A DNA stretch of 64,000 bases. Source: Acanthococcus lagerstroemiae (Eukaryota; Arthropoda; Insecta; Hemiptera; Eriococcidae). The stretch is taken from NCBI GenBank assembly GCA_031841125.1, contig CM063113.1:57653211-57717210 (forward strand), read 5' to 3'. Made by a program: the position numbers and the translations under genes. The notes beneath the pieces were generated by a model, which saw nothing but the letters and a program-made list of their open reading frames with translations, did not search any database and had not been told where the DNA came from. Of this stretch, positions 13,187-22,739 are shown piece after piece. The number at the start of each line of letters is the position of its first letter. Position 1 is the stretch's first letter.

Positions 13187-13379
13187 TGGGCTGCGCGGTC
13201 GACGGCGTGACTGGCGGCTCGAGAGGTTAATTCCGTGGCGGGACGGGACCGAGGGTGGCTTCCGTAATACGCGCACAGACAGTCGCCGACCCCAGTCAAC
13301 GTTAGCGCCGCGTGTACGCTACGGTACAGAACGGTACACAATACGGTGCAGACTACGGTACACACAATCATTGCTAGCC
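13187..13379 (+). other. Exon-like CpG-rich segment with good splice signals (unproven)
   Basis: A strong acceptor (TTGCTTTTCTCTTTCTAG, ending 13186) and donor (CCGTAAGT, GT at 13380) flank 193 bp of G+C-rich sequence in A+T-rich surroundings. One forward frame (from 13188) is open throughout but gives an arginine-rich, unrecognised peptide. That frame ends in phase 0, whereas the exon at 37015 needs an upstream exon ending in phase 1. A non-coding 5' exon of the DIP/lachesin-like gene or of another gene is possible. The segment has repeated ACGGTACA words. Confidence 0.25.
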
Positions 13380-13399
13380 GTAAGTTTCACCGGAATCGG

Positions 13400-14131
13400 G
13401 GATGCAGAGAATCCGAAAAAAAGAAGATTTTGGATCCAAGAATTCTCATCAATCTGAAAATCCGGATCCGGCGTTAGAATGATTCTGAATTCAAAAATCC
13501 ATTACTTTTCCAGGGGAAAAGGCTACTTTGAGCAAAAGTGCAAATTTCAAGCTCAAAACCAAATAGTAAAAAAAAAAAACAGGCAGAAAAAAATAGAAAA
13601 AAAGGTTTTGGCCTTTCTGATAGTGGATGTTGGGGGAAGGGGGCAGTACCTCCACCTCCCTCCCTGCCATGACACTACGTACTTGATTCCAATTCAAGAT
13701 ATGAAAAGTTATCCAGACGCCAGGGGGTATCGTCCACTAAAACGGGAGATGAGGATTCCAGAATATTCGATTTTTGTTTTTTAATCAAAGGATACTGATT
13801 TTAAACAGAAATCATTCTTACTCAGTGGCTTCATCTCCTAGTTTCTTTACACATGTCGACTACGTACCTTATTTTTCGTCAATCTCACTACCAGTCTGCC
13901 TCTTTGTCCGCCAGGCTGTGTATCCGCCTCGCTGTTCATCTGACTGCCTCAGAGGCTAGATGGCTTACAGACTACTTCTGTATATTCAGAATCTCACGAG
14001 ACATCTGTCTGATGAGATAGCTGATAACCTACACGTCATGCCGTCTGACCACTTACTCCTCTCGCAGGCTAACTGGAACACCAGTCATCTCCCGCCCTGG
14101 GTAGGTTTTAAATTCACAACTCTGCCTTAGC
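13400..14131. other. No recognised gene
   Basis: Short open frames only. An A-rich stretch at 13567-13605 and CTGCCT/CTGTCTG-like words around 13890-14000 are simple-sequence in character. Confidence 0.4.
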
Positions 14132-14139
14132 CACTTTCC

Positions 14140-14429
14140 CAGAGACGTACCGAAGAGTTTTTCCGGGGAAGGGGGTCGGGGGTGTAAAAATTGAGAAAGT
14201 CCCAACTAACTTAAATCAGAATTCCCAGGTATCAAAGCAAAAAAAAAACACCTCTTGACTTGTTCGATTTTTCCATTTGAATCAACTCAAAATTCCCAAG
14301 TATCAAAGCATAAGGAAGAAAAAAAAACTTTCAACTTGTTGGATTTTCCCAACTCGCCGGTAAATTTTCCCAACTGCAGAGTGAAAAATTCCTACCCGGG
14401 GAGGGGGGTGAGTTATCAGTACATCCCTG
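14140..14429. mobile_element. hAT-like non-autonomous element (family member 1)
   Basis: Left end CAGAGACGTACCGAAGAG, right end ATCAGTACATCCCTG. Flanking 8-mers are CACTTTCC (14132-14139) and CATTTTCC (14430-14437), 7 of 8 identical. The interior carries repeated AATTCCCA(A/G)GTATCAAAGCA blocks and is shared with the element at 26897-27167. Confidence 0.8.
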
Positions 14430-14499
14430 CATTTTCCACATTTTAAATAGGCAACCTGTTCAGCGTTATTCTTTTTGATGTAGGAGAAGGAAGGGTGAA

Positions 14500-15770
14500 G
14501 CGTGTCCAAATTTTTTACATACCAAGACTAAAATTTTTCATAAAAAAACTGCTACATGCAGTATTTTTGCCTTTACCTTAGGTGTACAACTGGAGAGCGA
14601 GGTAATGAGGTACTTTCCATGTAAATGTTGAGAAAATTACTTTTATGCTGTCATTTCAACAGAGTTTAGCGAACAGGAAGGATTCTAATGATTCTTGGAC
14701 TCACCCATTTCTTAGCTTCCCATCCAGATGCATCTTCTCATTTTCCCTGCCCTCGTAAGATAAGACACATGCTGAATCATATTTTCTAGCGTTCAGTCCT
14801 TAAAAAGAGTATACATGAGTAGACAGTATACACATTCGGAGTCCAAGTTCACCAATTATCAAAATCAAAAAATAGTATCAGCACTCAGAAAATCGCCTAG
14901 CAGAGGATAGTAAGAACTCCAGCAGTAAATAAACAGTGCGATATGTCGAGATGAGATGAAAATTTCTCGTTATGGACTGAACAGGGTTCTTAAAGTGTGA
15001 CTTTGAAACTTCGACTCGAATACTGACTTGTCAAGATTATTGCGTTTCAAGGAGGAGAGAAAAAGTTTTTCCTCAGCTATGTTCCATTTTCAACATAATT
15101 AATACCACACGCTTCTAACATCACACATAGTTACAATATCAAAAAAAAAATCGAAACACTTGAAGTAATTTGGTGTAAGTTGGCATGCAGTAAAAATTTC
15201 AGTTTTTGGTAGCGAAACTGTTTTTGAATATGTACATTAGGATGGCATTTATTTACGAACTTTCGAATTCTGAGCCTACAGGCATGGGGATACACTAGTA
15301 GTAATAATTTTTTGTATTTTGCAATAAAAAATCGGTAATTTTTACATTAAAAAATGTAAATAGAATTTTGTAAGAACAAGTTGTTGAACTGTAACTAAAA
15401 AAATTATATTCTTTACAGTAGCAAACAAGTAGCTGCAGAGAATTTGGCAGGAAAAGTCTTCCAGAGGTCAATATTACATGATTATTGCACGTTTCCGCCC
15501 CAGTGGATCAACTAGGGAAGGGGGAAAGTTACTGCTGAATCAACCTCAAAAATGAATTCAGTGACTCTGAAACCTCAACATTTTATACAATTGTATACCA
15601 GCACTTGTAACATACATAGATTAATGCACGTTTCAGCCCCTTGCAGATCAATGATTTAGAAAACCCTATCATCAATATATACGAGGTATCAACCCCTAAT
15701 TTTAGATTCCACCCCTCAACAGAGCCTCGGGGTGAAGACTATATTCAAAATGTCTGAAAATCATGTAAAC
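14500..15770. other. No recognised gene; decayed satellite remnants near 15450-15720
   Basis: 15450-15720 has two diverged copies, about 130 bp apart, of a block with ATTA(A/T)TGCACGTTTC(C/A)GCCCC. It includes AAAATGAATTCAGTGACTC, recalling the arrays at 12.4 and 17 kb. Nothing else was recognised. Confidence 0.4.
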
Positions 15771-15774
15771 AAAT

Positions 15775-16040
15775 TTTTGTTTATTATTATCCCATTAGCG
15801 TGAATTGTAACTTCACTTCTTTTCCTAATTGGTTCTCCACCCGAGTCCTGGAATCCGCCCTTTCGAGCATTACTTCAGAGACGTCGAGGAGGCTGTTAGG
15901 GCTGTCTTAGCTCTCTTCCCTTCTGGTCGAAAAACCGGCCTAAGTCAACAACTCTGGCGAGTTGCTATGTGAGCTCGAACCCGGGACCTCCGGATTCTGA
16001 GACCAACGCGCTATCCACTCGACCAACCAGGTGCGCAGGA
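15775..16040 (-). mobile_element. tRNA-derived SINE
   Basis: On the minus strand, 16040 down to about 15960 reads like a tRNA body. It has an A-box region TGGTCGAGTGGATAGCGCG (around 16008-16025) and a B-box CCCGGGTTCGAGCTC (15970-15984). A non-tRNA tail of about 180 bp follows and runs into an A/T-rich end near 15775 (AATAATAAACA on the minus strand). The tRNA-like part lacks a convincing acceptor stem, so it is read as a SINE head rather than a working tRNA gene. One copy only was seen. Confidence 0.7.
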
Positions 16041-16206
16041 CCAACTTCAAGCACAGGTCAAAGATCACTGAAGAAAAATTCCCACCAAATTTTGAATAGT
16101 TACTTGCCTGTAACAGTACACGGGACAATTTTTTATGGCTCAACCAATTTTTTTCTCACAAAACTCTATTTTTACCCAAAATTATAGCTTTACTCAGGAC
16201 ATGGTG

Positions 16207-16770
16207 TGCTGGGACGCACACTAGGCGAAATGCTGGTTTTAGACGACCAAAACTCCAAAAAATGAAGCAGGCCAAATTTACATAAATTGTGGAAATTCTT
16301 CTTCTTCAATATCAGATGACCTAAAAACAGCCCAACTTATCTCTACAAAAATATTATTAGAATGCAGAGCTGGATATCAATTTGAACATTTTAAAATTTA
16401 AGTAGACTGTCTTAAAACATGATGCAATGGAGGGTAGTTTTAAATGACGATACCAAAGCCGGACCTTGACATAGAATCTTTTTATATTTTTATTTTTATT
16501 CCTTGATAAATACAGTTCAATTTGAATGAGTTCTTTGTAAAAGAAACTTCACGTATCTAACCTCAAAATAAATATTAAAGTTCAACATTACTGTCCATTT
16601 CGCTCTATCAAATACCTTCACTTCAAGGACTGGGAAAACCTTGATCCAACACGATCCGAAAATATATTGAATGAGTTTTATTCTTTGAACATCCATCTAA
16701 CTATCCTGACATCATTCAGCTGCGACCGTTTGTGACATTCAGAGAAAAAGAGGAAATAATGACAAACGAT
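16207..16770 (+). mobile_element. Inverted-end element C, copy 1
   Basis: A diverged copy, in the opposite orientation, of 27606-28170. Shared blocks include ATATCAGATGACCTAAAA, TGGATATCAATTTGA, AACCGTTTG-type and TCATTCAGCTGC. The outer end CACACTAGGCGAAATGCTGG with GACGACCAAAACTCC resembles the ends near 17965 and 25985. No transposase is seen. Confidence 0.65.
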
Positions 16771-16789
16771 TTGCAGTGTTAGGACAAAA

Positions 16790-17690
16790 ATAGGCTCAAC
16801 AACGAATTCAGTGCGTTAAAAAATTTATATTCAGACACCTAACTCGATTTTGTCGGAAATTTTGAATTTTAACCCCCCCCCCCCCATATAGGGAGGTTTA
16901 TGTTATCAGATGGGGTACGTGCATATAAGCTCAAAAATGAATTCAGCGTGTCGAAAAACATACATCCAGACACCCAACTCGATCTTCTCCAAAAATTTTG
17001 TATTTTCATCCTTTTTAAAGGGAGTAGGTTACCACATGGGGTAAAAATAGGGCCGAAAACGAATTCAGCGTCTCGAAACACAAAAATATTTAGACATTCA
17101 CTTCGATTATTTTAAAAATTCTGAATATTCTTCTCCCAATACAGGGGTAGGTTACCGGATGGGCTAATACAACTTCAAAAACGAATTCAGCGTCTCAAAA
17201 AACATACATTTAGATATCCTATTCGATTTCTTCAAACATTTTGAATCTTTAACCCCCAATAAAGGGGGTAGGTATCAAGTGGGGTAAAAATGAGCTCAAA
17301 AACGAATTCAGCGTCTCAAAAAACAAAAATATTCAGACACACACTTTGATTCTTTCAAAAATTTTGAGTATTCTTCCCCCAATACAGGGGTATAGGTTAC
17401 CGGATGGGCTAATATAACCTCAAAAACGAATTCAGCGTCTAAAAAAACGTACATTTAAATATCCAATTCGATTTCTTGAAACATTTTGAATTTTCAGCTC
17501 CCCTAAAAGGGGGTAGGTTACCAGATGGGGTGAATATAAGCTCAAAAACGAATTCAACGCCTCAAAAAAACATATTTGGACACCTAACTCGATTTTTTCG
17601 AAAATTCTGGATTTTTATTCCCCAATAAAGGGGGTAGGTTACGATATGGACTAAAAATAAGCTCAAAAATGAACTCAGCCAGCCAAAATA
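16790..17690 (+). repeat. ~122 bp satellite, seven copies
   Basis: The word (A/C)AAAACGAATTCAGCG(T/C) recurs at about 16798, 16931, 17053, 17175, 17297, 17421, 17543 and 17665, so spacing is almost constant at 122-124 bp. Each unit also has ATTCGAT(T/C)-TTTC, AATTTTGAAT and CCCCAATAAAGGGGGTAGGTTACCAGATGGGGTA-like blocks. A poly-C tract (16872-16885) falls inside the first unit. Confidence 0.95.
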
Positions 17691-17762
17691 CCACTACATT
17701 GATATATTGTTGTTAATAGTTTCACAAATCCGATTTTTGCAGCCTCAAATTTTGAAATCTCC

Positions 17763-17967
17763 CACTGTGCGACACCCTGTATGTTACTTGTGAAGCGGAA
17801 CAAGAGGACACCTTGTATATAGGGACTGACCACTGGAAGGAAAGGAAGTGTTTCTAGGTAGTTAATGTAAAATTTTGACTTGTTACCAATCAAATATTGA
17901 AAATCCGTGTAGTTAGGTTTTGGCCGCCTAGAATCGCGGTTTCGCCCAGTGTGGGACGTATGGCGAT
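17763..17967. mobile_element. Inverted-end element D, copy 1
   Basis: The reverse complement matches 25983-26180. Shared blocks are ACACCCTGTAT, GACCA(C/T)TGGAAGGAAAGGAAG and TAGGTTTTGGCCG. The right end is CCTAGAATCGCGGTTTCGCCC with AGTGTGGG, the same terminus type as element C. Confidence 0.65.
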
Positions 17968-18050
17968 GCACGCATGTCACAGTGGCCTCTGAGACACTAC
18001 ACCCTTGACCCCGGAAACTACACTTTCGAGTATCGCATCAATATCTTGAG
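17942..18050 (+). repeat. Dispersed repeat E, truncated copy
   Basis: CGTATGGCGATGCACGCATG, then CCCCGGAAACTAC and CTTTCGAGTATCGCATC, as in the longer copies at 22952 and 28803. It abuts element D. Confidence 0.7.
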
Positions 18051-18540
18051 TTGAACTTCAACCTCCAAAAGAATAATCCCCCATAAAATATTTCAAGAGA
18101 ATTTTTGCTAACCATGTAGTTTAATATCAAAACGAATAATAATCCACCCAACATCCCCCAGAATTCAGTAAGAAAACCCACAAAGCATAAACAAGTGCTT
18201 AAGTGACACTCTCTTGAAAAATAGTTACGGCACTGGCTTTCACCAGATTTAAATTTCTTTCATATGGTTGGAGAGTAGAAAAAAATAAACTTCCAAACAG
18301 CGTTTGAAAAAATTCCATATAATATAATCTGTTCAAAATGCGTTTAAATGTTCCAGTTTTTTTCCGTGTTTTCCATTTTAAAAATTAGAGGAAAAGGAAT
18401 ATAATATGAATTTATTTTGAACGCCACTCGGCCCATCATAATTACGGAAAATTTTCAGAGATGCTATTCGAAATGTTATTTTTTCTACTTTCGTATAATA
18501 TAATAGAAGGAAATTAAAATCAAATGAAAAAAGAGTGGCA
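18051..18540. other. No recognised gene
   Basis: A+T-rich sequence with no motif, repeat boundary or exon signature recognised. Confidence 0.4.
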
Positions 18541-18551
18541 TAATGACCATT

Positions 18552-18868
18552 TGACATAGATTTGGAGGAGGGAGGGGAAACGAACCTATGGAAACATATA
18601 AAAGAAATTTTTCGAAATCAAATAAAAAATCTATGGGATGACACGATTTTTAGACTGCAAAGAAAGGGAATAAATGCCTTTTCCAACGTCGATCCCTTCT
18701 ATAAGCCCCAATGTAAGTTCACTCGAGATTCTACTTTTCATAAAAAATTTGGTGTTTCTTTGAAGTTTTATTTCTCTTTTAAGCACCTAAAGAAGTACAT
18801 ATTTAGTGTTAGCTTTACGGTTTTGAAGAAGGCTAAGACTCCAATAACCCCCTCCTGAATCCGCTATT
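18552..18868. mobile_element. Possible decayed hAT-like element
   Basis: Imperfect ends: CATAGATTTGGAGGAGGG on the left and CCCTCCTGAATCCGCTAT on the right. They resemble the CAGTGGCGGATCCAGG-type termini of neighbouring elements. No target duplication is visible. The 98-codon open frame at 18562-18858 spans nearly the whole element and shows no protein motif. Confidence 0.35.
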
Positions 18869-19019
18869 TAATATTGGGATGGATTTAACCGCACGCTTCA
18901 AGAAATAAAAAAAACGCTTTAAAAAATACAAATCACGATGAAATGGTAGTTTGCCCGTTTAATGAAAATATTCACGTTAAATAATAAGAATTACGCTAAA
19001 CTGATCGATCAGCACGATA

Positions 19020-19136
19020 TTAAAAATATTATCACGTTCTACTTATTACTTAACGATAAAGAAATCTATATCGCACAATAAAAAATATTATCACGTTGTA
19101 CTTATTAAATAACGACGAAAAAATCTATGTCGAGAT
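19020..19136 (+). repeat. Tandem duplication, 59 bp period
   Basis: AAAAATATTATCACGTT(C/G)TACTTATTA followed by TAACGA and AAATCTAT(A/G)TCG occurs twice, starting at 19022 and 19081. Confidence 0.8.
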
Positions 19137-19638
19137 GAAAATAAAAATGAAAGTACCGTGTAATAAGTTAATCTAGGACTAAAAGAGTTCTCCTTGCTTT
19201 TGCCGGTCGTCCACTCTTTCGTTTTTATCCGAGTGGTACGGACTTGAGGGACGTACCGATGGGGGGGGGCAACTTTAACACCCTAGAGGAAATCCACAAT
19301 GTGATGTCCCTTTCCTCACTTCGATTTGCAGGTATAATTTACTGTCAAAGTTTGGCTCGCCTCGTATAAGATATCCAGCATAACCGGTCGACACCGTGCA
19401 TAAATCTGATCGAAATTCATTCCAAATTCGACGAAAGTTACCAAATTGTTGAGCATCGAACTATATTCTCTGGCTCATTGTGGAAAAAGTACTCGCTGTT
19501 CAAAAAACATCTATCTCTGTTATCGATACAATGATGTGTACGTTTATGAAATGACAAAGGTTCTCAGATGGCCGCGGTGATACGAATTAAATAATGATAC
19601 ATCCAATCGTAGTACATACATCCACCAATTTTCTACCT

Positions 19639-19639
19639 A

Positions 19640-19694
<55 letters not shown>

Positions 19695-19695
19695 G
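19639..19695 (+). repeat. (CTGT)n microsatellite with CT end
   Basis: About 12 uninterrupted CTGT units followed by CTCTCTCT. The 74-codon open frame across it is an artefact. Confidence 0.97.
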
Positions 19696-19699
19696 AAAC

Positions 19700-20284
19700 T
19701 ACGTGAATGTATTTTGTCCTTTGATTACTATCGATGCACTTTTTCGTCTCGTCACTATACATTTCTCTTTTCCTCTTTCGATGTTCGTGTTTTCTGTTTC
19801 ACATTGGATTATTCATGAACGGTAACCAAATAGAAAAAATTTGAAAAACATCGTTTCAGACAATTTACAATTTAAATAGATACTACGATTGAATTCCAGC
19901 TCGTTTTCGCTGTACTGTACTTGTTGGGCGATCTGTCTTCTGCTCTTCCGTTAATAAAGTTTCGTCCATAAAGGCTACACAGTGATGCTCAACGATCTCA
20001 ACAACGAGATGTCAAATCTCAGGAAGTTTCATGTTTCATCGTAGGTATAGAGAAGATCAATGAGAGAGTCCATGGTTCAAGTAACAACTGGATTAATTTT
20101 GTTAAAATACTTCTCAATCCCTCTCCGAGGGTGTCTCTTAGAATTGATAAGTAAAAAATATGACTTTTATCCAATTTTCTAGTAGCCTCAAAGAAAAATT
20201 TTGTTCGCTCCAATCGCTTACTTTTCTGTGACTACCCTACTTCATGTTGCACTTGAAACATCATTCCTATTCTTTCTTTCTATT
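19700..20284. other. No recognised gene
   Basis: A+T-rich sequence between a microsatellite and dispersed repeat A. It might be an upstream part of that repeat, but the other copy is cut by the window edge. Confidence 0.3.
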
Positions 20285-20492
20285 TCATTCATACTCGCTG
20301 ACTATTTGCTCATTGACGGATGTCTGTACAATAAACATCTTCTTTTGGCAGTTTCTTTCTAAATATTTAATAGAATAAAAATTTTTAAGATGATCTACAG
20401 CGAGAAAAGATTACTTCAGATAACTTAGATGACCTCTTTCCAAAATACGAGTAGATGGCTTTAGGTGACTTAGATGACCGGTAGACACCCTG
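20285..20492 (+). repeat. Dispersed repeat A, copy 2
   Basis: Matches 1-172. It ends at GATGACCGGTAGACACCCTG, as copy 1 does. Relative to copy 1 it has an extra segment around 20405-20450 containing a second GACTTAGATGACC-like word. Confidence 0.7.
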
Positions 20493-21071
20493 CTCTCCTG
20501 AAAGAGTGATCTGTAGGGCTGTATAGTCACACGTGAGTACTATACAATCAAACCGCATATTGATTGCAAAAAGTTACCTCAAAAATCTGTCGTATCTCAT
20601 GAACTTCCCACTTTTTCGAGATCCTGATTAAAGTTTCGGATTCTGTGTTCCAGTTACACTCTAATATCACGAGGCTGTTATTATGTATCTATTTAAATTC
20701 AGCGGTGGATCCATGAAGCAATCCTAGGAGAGACACTTCAGAGGATGTAAACTTTGGATAACTCGTACATCTACCTTCTTCCTCCCTCGCCCCACCACCA
20801 CGAGTATTTTACCACGAGTATTTTGATCACGTTATGCCCTTGGTAATTAACCGACTAGATACGCAAGAAAATAGAGAAATACTAGAAAGTTTTAAATGAT
20901 CTGTGCTGCGAACTGTTTTCTCATTGATGATCGAAAGTAACATCAAATTTTTTTCTAATCACTGGAGACTGGATGAACATTTCAGGAAACCATCCATTTA
21001 CCATAATTATTTCATTTTTTATTTTTGATATTGAGTAGGTGTACAATGTTACATTTCTATTGTTTCTTACT
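20493..21071. other. No recognised gene
   Basis: A+T-rich DNA. CAGCGGTGGATCCATGAAG at 20701 resembles a hAT-like left end, but no right end was found. Confidence 0.35.
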
Positions 21072-22720
21072 GTCATATCTGTGAGCCACCACCTACTTCG
21101 CTCACCATTGAGTAGATGTCTCTGTCACCCTCTTCCAAGCCTTCCTGTTGGTTGCTGTCTGTTTCCAGTAGGACCCTAGCAGTTTCAAGATGTCATCTAT
21201 CCAGGGTGTGGCCGGGCGGCCTTTGCCTCTGCTTTGGTCCAATGGGGTCCAAAGAGTACATTGCAGGTTCCATTTCTCAGGATTCCCTCTCGTCATGTGA
21301 CCAGCATATTTAAAGTTTAGTTTTTTTATTTTATATCCAATACTTTTTGTCCCCAATTGTTTTATAATGGATTTTGTTTTTATTTTATCTTTCAAGTGCA
21401 CGCCCAGTATATTCCTTAGCATAGAGTTCTGAGTTTTTATAAGACACTCAGACTGTTTTTTCGTGAGTGACCATGTTTGCGATGGTGAGATTTATTAGGG
21501 TTAATTTCATTTTTATTAGTAATTCACTATAATTCTAATTTTGTATTAATTTATAGAATATTGGCTATACTTATAAATCGATTTGTTTATTTAATAATAA
21601 TAATTTTATTTATAAATTTATTAATATTAATAAATTTAAATTTAATTTCTTATATGAATTTAATAGAGTGGAATTGATTATTTTTTTCAATTATATTAAA
21701 AAGCTCTCCATTTCCTTTAAATTTATGATTGCCAAAAGCAATAATTGAATTATTTTGAAAATAATTACTAAAAATTAATTTAAAACTAAAAATTATAACC
21801 TAAATTAATTAAAATAAAAAAATTAAATAAAGTATGTCAACATCGGTAGCACACAACCCTCCAAAATTTTTATTTTGAGTTTGTTTTTCATTTTGCTTTT
21901 TAAAATTGTTTTGTTTTGCCAAAATTCTTTCCATGCATTAGCGATTCTTTCGTTTATAATCCCTTCCATACTGGATTTAAATTTTGACGTTTGGCCTAAA
22001 TATTTATATTCTTCCACCCTGCCTATTTTTGCCCTGTCTAAACAGAATTCTTGATTCCCTCCCCGTTCGACATAAATTTTGATTCTTGCATGTTCATGCA
22101 TAGTCTGAAAGTCACACAGTGTTGTTTTAGGTCTTTCACCATTTTCAGCATTTCTTTTAAACTCCTTGCTACGAGCACTATATCGTCTTCAAATCTTAGA
22201 TTTGTCATTTGTTTGCCTAGGATTTTTAGTCCCCTTCCCTCCCAATCCAAATTTCTGAAGATCTACTCAAGGGCGCAGTTAAATAAGTTCGGCGACAAGG
22301 CGCCCCCTTGTTTTACCCCCACCCTTTATATCTGTCTTGACGTAAGTCTGTGAATTACTGTACATGTACGCCAAAATCTCAATATTTTCTAATGAAACTC
22401 CTTGGGCTGCCATGGCTTTCCATAGCATATTGTGACATATTGAGTCGAATGCCTTATTGAAATATCAATGAACATCAGTCAAACTTCAATGTTGAATTCT
22501 CTGGATCTTTCTATATGATTTGGTTTAGGATTTAGATATGGTCTATTGTAGTGTAGTTTTTTTTAACCTGCTTGTTCTAGCGGCTGTTCGAAGTCTAAAG
22601 TATTGTAAATACGATTTCTGATAATTTTCATACACAGTATTGACGATAGGCTAATTTGTCTATAGTTGCTGATGTCTGCTCTGTCTCCTTTTTCCGTTTA
22701 CCATAATAGCACTCAATTAT
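21072..22720 (-). pseudogene. RTE-like non-LTR retrotransposon, decayed, minus strand
   Basis: Read on the minus strand. Near 22450-22390 it gives the reverse-transcriptase segment F-N-K-A-F-D-S-I-C-H-N-M-L-W. The catalytic box follows as F-E-D-D-I-V-L-V-A-R (22193-22182 and on), with the usual alanine replaced by glutamate, then K-Y-L-G-Q and C-V-L-P-M-L-T-Y. After an insertion the frame resumes at T-W-S-L-T-K-K-Q and continues to a C-terminal domain with Y-A-G-H-M-T-R-G, G-R-P-A-T-P-W-I-D-D-I and A-W-K-R-V. Several stops and frameshifts (for example in 22250-22330) make it non-functional. Similar in clade to 5047-6018 on the plus strand. The 5' part is lost. Confidence 0.87.
21484..21831 (+). 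pseudogene. nad5: Nuclear copy of mitochondrial nad5 (NUMT) inside the RTE-like element
   Basis: Seen: about 350 bp with only about 13% G+C interrupts the retrotransposon between its L-T-Y and T-W-S-L segments. On the plus strand, 21486-21761 is one frame of 92 codons that is open only when TGA is read as tryptophan (TGA at 21486, 21675, 21726, 21756). With ATA as methionine it reads W-D-L-L-G-L-I-S-F-L-L-V-I-H-Y-N-S-N near the start and S-S-P-F-P-L-N-L-W-L-P-K-A-M near 21704-21743. Known: NADH dehydrogenase subunit 5 carries G-W-D-G-L-G-L-V-S-Y-x-L-V-I-Y-Y and, about 70 residues later, K-S-A-Q-x-P-F-S-S-W-L-P-x-A-M. Inference: a transferred piece of insect mitochondrial DNA. From 21747 the nad5 match is lost. 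21762-21831 stays equally A+T rich and may be a second mitochondrial piece. It cannot work in the nucleus. Confidence 0.85.
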
Positions 22721-22739
22721 TTTTCTGAGAGAGGAAATC

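Noticed and set aside
13183..13371. Minus-strand frame with a signal-peptide-like cysteine-rich start
   Set aside because: It arises from the repeated ACGGTACA words of the CpG-rich segment. Splice signals there are on the plus strand.
15960..16040. Functional tRNA gene
   Set aside because: A and B boxes are present, but the acceptor stem does not pair well and a SINE-like tail follows.
16790..17690. CRISPR-like array
   Set aside because: The unit repeats along its full 122 bp with no unique spacers. It is a satellite in a eukaryotic genome.
19246..19280. Left end of the GGGACGTACCG hAT-like family
   Set aside because: GAGGGACGTACCGATGGGGGG matches the left end, but no right end or target duplication was found.
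21640..21830. Minus-strand open frame in the A+T-rich insert
   Set aside because: About 60 codons are open on this strand under the standard code. However, the plus-strand nad5 reading in mitochondrial code explains most of the same bases with recognisable conserved segments.
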